26,025 nucleotides of DNA from positions 1 through 26,025 of the forward strand of contig NHDZ02000102.1 of NCBI GenBank assembly GCA_002170485.2. Direction: 5' to 3'. Each line of letters starts with the position of its first letter. Within the stretch, counting starts at the first letter, position 1. The DNA is from MED660 sp002691025. Lineage in GTDB: Bacteria; Myxococcota_A; UBA9160; UBA4427. Below the pieces are notes generated by a model, which was given only the letters and a program-made list of their open reading frames with translations, had not been told where the DNA came from and searched no databases. The position numbers and the translations under genes are program-made. Of this stretch, positions 6,951 to 13,220 are shown piece by piece.

Positions 6951-8228
6951 CTACCGCAGCCCCGTGTCCAGGTCCGTGCCCTTCCCGATGATCTGACCGC
7001 TCGAAACATAAAGACTCTGGGACACGAAACTGCGAGCTCCCAGAGCCAGCTTCTCACACAAGGCCGCCTTGAGGGCACGCGCCTCCACCACATCCGGATC
7101 ATCGCCGGGTGCCAGCGCAAGCACGTCCACCACATGCATGGCCAACTGCACTTCCCCGGCATCAGCCAATTCGCGCGCCCGAGCGAGCACCGCACCTCGG
7201 TCGGCAATCGCCGACAGGACGGCCGCACCGGCAGAATCCGGATGGGCGGGATGGAGCGACGTCGGGTTCCGATCCCACCAGCCCGTTTCCTTGCGGAAGA
7301 TATCCCGCACAATGTAATCGGGATGGCCGTACATAGGCGTCATCCAGGGTTGATCAAAGAGCTCGGGCGGATACTCCAGATCATGAAGGATTTCGACCAC
7401 CCCCATACCGAGATTCATTCGGGACACCACCGCTTCACGCAACCAACGCAGAGCGGCGGCCGTCTTGAGCAGGTACTCCTGAATGCGCTCCTCGCCTTCA
7501 ATGGGAGGTCCGAACTCCATCACGATGAGGACCGGCTTGAGGGCCGCCATCCCCTCAAGCGTGTCCGCCCACCGGATCGGGTCCCGCAGACTCCGCAAAG
7601 GCGTGCCTATATTGGGAATGCTCGGCGTGGCCGCAGCCCCGCCGTAGAGAATGCGCTGTTCGGGCAGCCAGAGCACAACAGCATCGTCGGTCTCAGAAGG
7701 AGCCCAGATCAACTGGACGGGACGGACCGGGTCATGGAGAGTCAGCGTGTCCTTGAAGGTCTGCGTCGGCATGGGCATGGTCAGAGGCTGCCCCGACATC
7801 ATGCCCCGGGGCAATCTGAACTGAAGTTCAATGAAATAACGCTGGACCCCTTGGGTCTCCGTGTACCGTTGCCAGCGCCGAACCAGATTCTCATGGGCAA
7901 TGGTAGGCGGAACGGGATCCCCTCTTTGTTCGCAATGCGCAAGCCAGCTTTCCACCGCGTCGTTGTATCCCAGGTGCCCATGGCTATACGCGATCGCCCG
8001 AACCGGTGCATCCGAAAGCTCCCGAAGGCTTTCCAGCATCTTCTCCACACGACGCCCCGCCGGCCCCGTATCCATCTGGACGATTCCACCGCTGGTTTCG
8101 ACGGTCAGGGCATTGCCCATTCCGCCCAGCACGTGGACTCCGTCCGCCAGCGTCCCTGTAAAGGACGGGACTGTGGCCGGATTGGCCTTCGCGGCGTCCG
8201 TTTCGCCCACTTCGACATCATTGGCCAT
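6951..8228 (-). CDS. Alkylsulfatase-like MBL-fold protein with dimerisation domain and degenerate metal site
   Basis: This 425-residue protein follows the SdsA/BDS1-type alkylsulfatase layout: an N-terminal MBL fold (residues 25-250), then the dimerisation helices with GHPDYIVRDIFRKETGWWDRNPTSLHP (301-327) and a helical HVVDVLALAPGDDPDVVEARAL segment (365-387). The usual HxHxDH metal motif reads H83-G-H85-L-G-Y, so the Asp and last His are missing. The Glu of the SETDD loop (179) is kept. The later YGGAAA (195-200) has Ala198 where an acidic ligand is expected, and MEFGPP (237-242) has Phe239 where the family has His. Loss of several ligands suggests a non-hydrolytic or altered-metal protein; the fold assignment is strong and the activity doubtful. 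The ATG at 8228 has GGGGGA upstream. There is no signal peptide, so it is probably cytoplasmic. It is first in the operon with the Bax-like gene. Confidence 0.82.
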   Translation of the reverse strand: MANDVEVGETDAAKANPATVPSFTGTLADGVHVLGGMGNALTVETSGGIVQMDTGPAGRRVEKMLESLRELSDAPVRAIAYSHGHLGYNDAVESWLAHCEQRGDPVPPTIAHENLVRRWQRYTETQGVQRYFIELQFRLPRGMMSGQPLTMPMPTQTFKDTLTLHDPVRPVQLIWAPSETDDAVVLWLPEQRILYGGAAATPSIPNIGTPLRSLRDPIRWADTLEGMAALKPVLIVMEFGPPIEGEERIQEYLLKTAAALRWLREAVVSRMNLGMGVVEILHDLEYPPELFDQPWMTPMYGHPDYIVRDIFRKETGWWDRNPTSLHPAHPDSAGAAVLSAIADRGAVLARARELADAGEVQLAMHVVDVLALAPGDDPDVVEARALKAALCEKLALGARSFVSQSLYVSSGQIIGKGTDLDTGLR

Positions 8229-8309
8229 ATCGATCCCCCATGAAGGCCCCTAGCCTAGCAGGCCCAGTCCGAAGACCAGCCCATGGAAAAGACCACCCCT
8301 GGACGGTGT

Positions 8310-8325
8310 TCCGTTCCGAAACGGA
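8310..8325. promoter_or_regulatory. Perfect 6-bp inverted repeat in divergent promoter region
   Basis: TCCGTT (8310-8315), a CCGA spacer, and AACGGA (8320-8325) form a perfect symmetric site in the 184-base gap between the divergent MBL gene (start 8228) and the HdeD-like gene (start 8413). A TATCAT that could act as a -10 box for the rightward gene lies at 8347-8352, but I see no good -35 at proper spacing. The repeat could be an operator or a small RNA hairpin. Confidence 0.3.
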
Positions 8326-8412
8326 GATTCGGCTGAGGGATTGCTCTATCATCCGGGTCGTCCAGTCACCCTTCGTGGGTAGGTCGGACCCAAAAAACCG
8401 AGGAGAGCCAAC

Positions 8413-9003
8413 ATGAGTCAGGAAATCCATCTACCGAGCCGAGAAGAAATCCTTGAGGCCCTGCGACCTCACCGGACCGCCCTGATCCTCGCCGGTCTCA
8501 TCCAGGGTCTGCTGGGCGTCGCCGCTGTGGCCGCTCCCCACATTGCGACCGAAGTCGGCACTGCCCTCTTCGGTTTCGTCCTGCTTCTGGCCGGCGGGGT
8601 CCAGTTGGCTCAATCTTCCCGCATGAAGGGATGGAAAGGAACCAGCCTGATGCTCTTTGGCGGACTTCTGGACCTGGCCATGGCGGGTGCCCTTCTCGTT
8701 TTCCCGCACCGAGGCGCGATTGCGTTGACCCTGGTCCTGGCCCTCCTCCTCTTCTGCCAAGGACTCGTGAGGATGATCTTCTCCTTCCGAGCGGATCTGC
8801 CGGCGGGCCGCGGCTGGTTCTTCCTGGGAGGCGCGTCCAGCGCCGTACTGGGCGGACTTCTCTGGTGGGAGTGGCCCGCGGACTCCGTCTGGGCCATCGG
8901 CCTCCTTCTGGGCGTCAACCTCCTCCTCAGCGGCCTCTCCCTGGTCGGGCTCGCGGGCTCCCTGGGTGGCAGCGACTCCGGAGCCTCCACGACGACAAGC
9001 TAG
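8413..9003 (+). CDS. HdeD/DUF308 family integral membrane protein
   Basis: This 196-residue protein is almost entirely hydrophobic, with about six membrane segments arranged in pairs (approximately residues 22-42, 47-65, 76-94, 99-115, 133-152 and 157-178). The repeated 'G...l.lG..li..P' pattern (ALILAGLIQGLLGVAAVAAPHIAT; MLFGGLLDLAMAGALLVFPHRGA; FLGGASSAVLGGLLWWEWPADS) is that of DUF308/HdeD proteins, inner-membrane proteins linked to acid stress in enterobacteria. The role here is unknown. ATG 8413 has AGGAG at 8401-8405. The tail is polar, rich in Gly/Ser/Thr. It is followed on the same strand, after a strong inverted repeat, by a DUF3313 lipoprotein, so a shared envelope-stress role is possible but unproven. 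Confidence 0.82.
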   Translation: MSQEIHLPSREEILEALRPHRTALILAGLIQGLLGVAAVAAPHIATEVGTALFGFVLLLAGGVQLAQSSRMKGWKGTSLMLFGGLLDLAMAGALLVFPHRGAIALTLVLALLLFCQGLVRMIFSFRADLPAGRGWFFLGGASSAVLGGLLWWEWPADSVWAIGLLLGVNLLLSGLSLVGLAGSLGGSDSGASTTTS

Positions 9004-9014
9004 AGACAACCTCA

Positions 9015-9046
9015 CGTCTTCCGAAAAAGCAGATTGCCGGAAGACG
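9015..9046 (+). terminator. Perfect 9-bp inverted repeat (hairpin) between HdeD-like and DUF3313 genes
   Basis: CGTCTTCCG (9015-9023) and CGGAAGACG (9038-9046) are exact complements separated by a 14-base A-rich loop. The site starts 12 bases after the HdeD-like stop and ends 48 bases before the lipoprotein start. There is no T-run after the stem, so it is not a textbook intrinsic terminator; it could be an attenuator, an RNA-stability stem or an operator. Confidence 0.45.
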
Positions 9047-9094
9047 ACCTTCCGCCCCAAGGACCGCAGCCCCTTCCTCTTCGAAAGGACCCTC

Positions 9095-9835
9095 ATGCCT
9101 GGCCCCCGATTCCACTCGATCCTCGTTGCCATCGTCGCTGCGAGCCTGCTCGCAGGCTGTACCCCCACGAATAAAGCAGGCGTCTACTACGCCTCCGGAA
9201 AAGAGGCTGTCACTCCGGACGGGCTCCACCGGATCCTGTGGGAGCCTTTTACCGTCTCCTTCGTCAAACCGGGCGCCAAGCTCGGCCGCTACGAGAGCAT
9301 TCTCGTGGATGAAGTGACGATCCGCTTCAAAAGACCGCCCCGCAAGACGATGGCGGCCGACGCCTCCATCGCACCGAATTATGGCCTTTCACCGGCGGCC
9401 ATCGCGAACATGCGCAAGACATTCCAGCAGGCTTTCGAGAAAGCGCTTACCCAGAGCCAGAACTACACCCTGGCCCAGAAACCGGGCCCCCGGACCCTAC
9501 GCATCGCCGGTCACATCGTCGATCTGACCATCAGCGCCCCGCCCGAAAACCAACAACCGGACGACGCCACCCTCTTCGTCGCCTCCACCGGCGCCATCAC
9601 TCTCATCCTCAACGTCGAAGACTCCGAGACCGGCGCTCCGCTGGTGCGCGTGGGCGAGCGTCACAGCATCTCGCTCTTCAACGACGAGGACGAATCCTAT
9701 CAGGCGGACAACGAGTCCACATCCGCCGCATTGACGAACCTCTTCGAGTCCTGGGCTGCGGAACTGACTCGTGAACTCGATCAACTGGGAAGACTTCCCG
9801 AAATACCCGAAGATCACCAGAAGCACGAGAAGTAG
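9095..9835 (+). CDS. DUF3313 family lipoprotein
   Basis: The 246-residue protein starts with a clear lipoprotein signal, MPGPRFHSILVAIVAASLLAGC, lipobox LAGC with Cys22. The mature part contains the DUF3313 pattern: FVKPGAKLGRYESILVDEVTIRF (a 'y..v.vdPv.i.f' strand), a helix with IANMRKTFQQAFEKAL, then RTLRIAGHIVDLTISAPP, and STGAITLILNVEDSETGAPLVRVGE, where the family has 'l.le..Ds.tgevla'. Function is unknown; most members are predicted periplasmic or outer-membrane lipoproteins. ATG 9095 is chosen over longer in-frame starts because it creates the signal peptide and has GAAAGGA 5-11 bases upstream. It converges with the exported protein at 9858, with 22 bases between stops. Confidence 0.85.
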   Translation: MPGPRFHSILVAIVAASLLAGCTPTNKAGVYYASGKEAVTPDGLHRILWEPFTVSFVKPGAKLGRYESILVDEVTIRFKRPPRKTMAADASIAPNYGLSPAAIANMRKTFQQAFEKALTQSQNYTLAQKPGPRTLRIAGHIVDLTISAPPENQQPDDATLFVASTGAITLILNVEDSETGAPLVRVGERHSISLFNDEDESYQADNESTSAALTNLFESWAAELTRELDQLGRLPEIPEDHQKHEK

Positions 9836-9857
9836 ATCGCCCCGAAAGGGACGTTCG

Positions 9858-10907
9858 TCACGGAGCCTCTGACTTCACCGAACCCAGGATCCTGCGAATC
9901 AGCCCGGAGAGTTCGGACTCCATCATGCGGTCGCCGATACTTCGGCGAGCCGAACCGCCAAATCCGTCCACCTGATCGGTGGAGGTCCTGTTCGTATAGA
10001 GGACCACGGAGCCGCCTTCGACCGGAAGAATCCGCGAGATCGCCTGCTCCACGTTGTAACCATTGGAAACATAGAACTGCCTCTGAACGGTGCCGTAGCC
10101 CTCATCCAACTGAACCGAGAAGCGGTGCGTCAGATTGAGCAGCATGGTGCCCGGCCCCTCTTCCAAAGTCCAGAAGAAGGTCTCCTGAAAGCCCGCCGGA
10201 ACCCGGTCCGGATAGGCGAGCAATACGTCGTAGAACTCGTCGGGCAATAGACCCATCTTCTGATTGGCCTGACTGGCCAAGCGGAGTTCACCCGAAGCAT
10301 CACGCAGATCGCCGGACGAGCGTTCATAGGATGCAATTCCATCCAAGCCCGAAAGCTGATACATCTGCATGCGCGTCTGCAGGATCGCCTCCACGGCCTG
10401 CTCCACGGCGGAAGCCGTCGCGCTATCCCCTCCCGCCCCCGCCAGGCTTGACTTCAAGATCTGGAATTCATCCGCAGAGAGGTTGATGTCCTCACCGGGA
10501 GAGGCCCTCCGCCAACGCTTGACCTGCTCAGGCGTCAATGTCACAGCCTTCAGGGCCGCCGGGCCCATGGGCTTCGAGACGCTCTCAAAATGCTTCACCT
10601 TCGGATTTCGGGAAAGAGCCCGGCCTTGAGCCAGTGCAGCCACCAGACGTGCAGGCTCTACGGACGTCTTCACCACAACCGCAACGGCCAACTCTCGATC
10701 CGAGGCTGACTCCAGGCGACCGCTCACCAATTCGCCGGCCCGCACCGCCGCCACATCGTCGCTGGAAAAAGAAAGAGAGGCCATCAAGGCCTCCAGATCG
10801 TCCGACCAGGCCGGAGTCACCACCAGAAGACCCAACAGCCAGACCCAGAGCCAAGCCACCGAAGTGGAACGCACCTCCTCGGAAGCCTGCGCCCGGTTAC
10901 GACTCAT
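9858..10907 (-). CDS. Exported protein of unknown function, coupled to ATP-grasp gene
   Basis: This 349-residue protein has an N-terminal export signal (VAWLWVWLLGLLVVTPAWSDD, likely cleaved after AWS near residue 35) and no other membrane segment, so it is probably periplasmic or outer-membrane associated. I do not recognise a named family. Visible blocks are LVAALAQGRALSRNPKVKHFE (near 86-106), a conserved-looking GLDGIASYERSSGDLRDASGEL, LLAYPDRVPAGFQETFFWTLEEGPGTMLLNLTHRF, RQFYVSNGYNVEQAI and VVLYTNRTSTDQVDGFGGSARRSIGDRM, which read as beta-rich with a helical insert. Its ATG overlaps the ATP-grasp stop as ATGA (10904-10907), implying translational coupling. It converges with the DUF3313 lipoprotein. 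Function cannot be assigned. Confidence 0.75.
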   Translation of the reverse strand: MSRNRAQASEEVRSTSVAWLWVWLLGLLVVTPAWSDDLEALMASLSFSSDDVAAVRAGELVSGRLESASDRELAVAVVVKTSVEPARLVAALAQGRALSRNPKVKHFESVSKPMGPAALKAVTLTPEQVKRWRRASPGEDINLSADEFQILKSSLAGAGGDSATASAVEQAVEAILQTRMQMYQLSGLDGIASYERSSGDLRDASGELRLASQANQKMGLLPDEFYDVLLAYPDRVPAGFQETFFWTLEEGPGTMLLNLTHRFSVQLDEGYGTVQRQFYVSNGYNVEQAISRILPVEGGSVVLYTNRTSTDQVDGFGGSARRSIGDRMMESELSGLIRRILGSVKSEAP

Positions 10908-12076
10908 GCGATCTCTTCACCGTCCCAGGCAATGTCGAAAAACTGGGCCGCCATCAGATCGGAATGCTTGTGGTGCCTCACATGCATACGGTGCCTGAAA
11001 GCGAAAACATGTGAATAAGACAGGATCTGATAAAGACCCGGAAGGCGATCCCCCTTCTGCGAATAGACGTCGTGGGTCCCTGAGAAAAGATGGTGAAGGT
11101 CTTCCGGAATCTCCTGGGGGTCGCGAAACATGTTCCGGATGATGGCGCTGTCGATCTGCATACTTTCCCCTTCCGGCACCACATAGGGGTTTTCGGGATC
11201 CGGGTTCGTGACCGCGCCCGAGAAGCCCTCCGGAGACATCAGGGTCACACCGGCGCAAGGCCGCGGATTGCACTCCACCATGTAAAGCCCCTTGTCGGTC
11301 TTCAAGTAGTCAAAGCTCAGGCTGCCATGGAAGTTGGTTTCGCGCGCATAGGCCTGAACGATCTTGAGACTCTCCGGCTCGTCCATCGACTCAAAAACGA
11401 TTCCCCCCGCATGCTCAATGGTCAGCGGATGCCGATAGGTGGAGTGAGCCACCACCTCACCGTGATGCGCAAAACTGAAGCTACAGATATCCTCGCCGTG
11501 GATGAACTCCTGAACGACCCACGGAGAATCAGGCGTAGGATGGATGTCCTCGATGGGAATCCTTCCCGCCAGAGGCCCGGTGTTCGTAAAAAGCTCCACG
11601 CCTCCACGCGAGAACGCCGCCCGTCCAAAATATTCAGGAAAGGTTTCAATGGCCTCCCGCAGGCCGTCTTCGCTGGTGACCGTCATCGTCTCTGCGATCG
11701 GCAGCGACAAAGAACGCGTCAGGTCCGTAAAGCTCTCCTTGTTGTGCAGCTTGGCGAGCATCTCGAAAGAAGGGCATCGAACATCGGTGAGCTCAGCCAA
11801 TTCATCACGATGTTTCGCGATGTAGAAGACCTCTTCAAAGCATGGGATCAGCATGTCGATCTGATATTCCTTGATCGCGCTCTTCAGATCCTCGATGAAC
11901 TGCAGCGTCTCAAATACGGGCGGCGCCGTAATGATCTTCTTCTTTACATACTTGGAACTCAATCCAGGCGAGGTACGAAACGTATCCGTCGCGTACACGT
12001 CGTGTCCGGCTCGACCCAGGTTGCGAATCACGCCAAGTGCGTGGGGAAGTCTGACGCTGGTCAACAGAATATTCAT
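10904..12076 (-). CDS. ATP-grasp family ligase of unknown substrate
   Basis: This 390-residue protein has the ATP-grasp order: an N-terminal Rossmann-like pre-ATP-grasp domain (MNILLTSVRLPHALGVIRNLGRAGHDVYATD), IDMLIPCFEEVFYIAKHRDEL, then the central domain with WVVQEFIHGEDICSFSFAHHGEVV, and the Mg-binding FDYLKTDKGLYMVECNPRPCAGV, where E-x-N-x-R is the family's metal/ATP signature. These enzymes join a carboxylate, activated as acyl phosphate, to an amine or similar nucleophile. The basic C-terminal tail (FRHRMHVRHHKHSDLMAAQF) is unusual and may contact membrane or nucleic acid. I chose ATG 12076, which has GGAG about 8 bases upstream, over an in-frame ATG at 12106 without a site. It overlaps the next gene by 4 bases. 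Its partner and product are unknown. Confidence 0.85.
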   Translation of the reverse strand: MNILLTSVRLPHALGVIRNLGRAGHDVYATDTFRTSPGLSSKYVKKKIITAPPVFETLQFIEDLKSAIKEYQIDMLIPCFEEVFYIAKHRDELAELTDVRCPSFEMLAKLHNKESFTDLTRSLSLPIAETMTVTSEDGLREAIETFPEYFGRAAFSRGGVELFTNTGPLAGRIPIEDIHPTPDSPWVVQEFIHGEDICSFSFAHHGEVVAHSTYRHPLTIEHAGGIVFESMDEPESLKIVQAYARETNFHGSLSFDYLKTDKGLYMVECNPRPCAGVTLMSPEGFSGAVTNPDPENPYVVPEGESMQIDSAIIRNMFRDPQEIPEDLHHLFSGTHDVYSQKGDRLPGLYQILSYSHVFAFRHRMHVRHHKHSDLMAAQFFDIAWDGEEIA

Positions 12077-12234
12077 GAGGATCTCCAGTTGCGAATCCGA
12101 GTCCATTTGAGTTTACGGCCTCCCGACCCGGAGCGAAACCCGAAACTGCCCAAACCTGTCAGCGTCACCCATACCCCCCTACACTTGCTGTCNCGCCACC
12201 NCAGNCGCAACCATCANCCCGAAACCCGAAGAGC

Positions 12235-13164
12235 ATGCCGACACCGGAAAAGCCCCGCCTCTACACCCTCATCACGCGGCAATGGACGCTGGCCATGGTC
12301 TNTGCCTTCGGNATCCTGCTGCTACTCGTCCTGGTTGCTCAAATGGCGCTGCGAAGCATCGCGGAGAACATTCTGAGCGAAACACTGGAAACACCAGTCC
12401 AAATCGAACGCGTCTCCCTCGGCCTCCTCGATCGCAGNCTGACTTTCCACGAGACCCGCATTGCCAACCTCAAGGGCTTCTCCAAGCCNAATCTCTTCAC
12501 CGCCAAAAAGGCCAGCGCCACCGGTTCCATCATCGAACTCATCTTCCTCGGAAAGGTGCATATCGACCTGATCGAAATCGACCAAATCCAGACTTGGATC
12601 CAGAAGGATGCCGACGGCTACAACTACGAGGTCCTGCTCCGGAACCTAGAGAATCCCAAATCGAGTGACTCGGCAAACAAGGAAGAGAGCCGAAAACAGG
12701 ACAGCCNCGCGGCCTCTTCTCAGCCGACGACGGGGGATGACGCCGATACCCAGATCAAGGAGATCCGCCTGACCCGCGTGAATGCCGCGGTATACAACTT
12801 CATTCCCTCCNCCGAGGATACGCCCGAATCCGTCGAGGCCGATCGGCTCGACCTCAAATGGAAGAGCATCATCCTCAGGAATGTAGACCTTGGAGAGGGA
12901 GGTCGGGAAGCCGCTCGTCACCTGACGAAGGTCATCACCGACGCCATTCTGACGGCCACGGCTCGGAAGGTCGGCTCCTTGTCACTCAGTCTTGTGGAAA
13001 AAGGCTTCACGATCGGCGGGTCGACCCTCAAGATCATCGGTGAGGAAGCAACCTCCGACGAGGTCAAGGACAAGCTGAAGAAGATGGGCCGCGGCGCTTC
13101 GGAGTGGCTTCGTCGAGTGATTCCACACCCCAGCGAACCGCACCCGCCCTCCACCGACCCCTGA
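12235..13164 (+). CDS. Short AsmA-like inner-membrane-anchored protein
   Basis: The 309-residue protein has one N-terminal membrane helix (about residues 17-39) and then the AsmA/DUF748-type beginning: AENILSETLETPVQIERVSLGLLDR, LTFHETRIANLKGF, and GKVHIDLIEIDQIQTWIQKDADGYNYEVLLRNL, the typical beta-strand ladder with a 'v.i..v.l' rhythm. AsmA-family proteins sit in the inner membrane and extend into the periplasm, where some bridge to the outer membrane. This one is much shorter than classical AsmA and has a polar Ser/Lys/Asp-rich linker around residues 143-170. Several single N bases give unknown residues, including near the start, and the SD (GAAGAG just before ATG) is weak, so the start is tentative. 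It is divergent from the ATP-grasp gene. Confidence 0.65.
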   Translation: MPTPEKPRLYTLITRQWTLAMVXAFXILLLLVLVAQMALRSIAENILSETLETPVQIERVSLGLLDRXLTFHETRIANLKGFSKXNLFTAKKASATGSIIELIFLGKVHIDLIEIDQIQTWIQKDADGYNYEVLLRNLENPKSSDSANKEESRKQDSXAASSQPTTGDDADTQIKEIRLTRVNAAVYNFIPSXEDTPESVEADRLDLKWKSIILRNVDLGEGGREAARHLTKVITDAILTATARKVGSLSLSLVEKGFTIGGSTLKIIGEEATSDEVKDKLKKMGRGASEWLRRVIPHPSEPHPPSTDP

Positions 13165-13169
13165 GAATC

Positions 13170-13199
13170 CGGCCCTGCCACCGGAACACGCGGGGGCCG
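13170..13199. terminator. Possible terminator hairpin between convergent genes
   Basis: CGGCCC (13170-13175) and GGGCCG (13194-13199) are complementary across an 18-base loop in the 56-base gap between the AsmA-like gene (stop 13162-13164) and the histidine kinase (stop near 13221). There is no T-run; the assignment rests on position and GC-rich symmetry. Confidence 0.25.
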
Positions 13200-13220
13200 A
13201 GAGGCTGGAGCGGCTGACCT

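Noticed and set aside
6873..8243. Long plus-strand open frame of 456 codons opposite the alkylsulfatase-like gene
   Set aside because: The composition is Arg/Pro/His-rich with no domain, and the opposite strand encodes a recognisable protein over the same bases; it is a high-GC antisense shadow.
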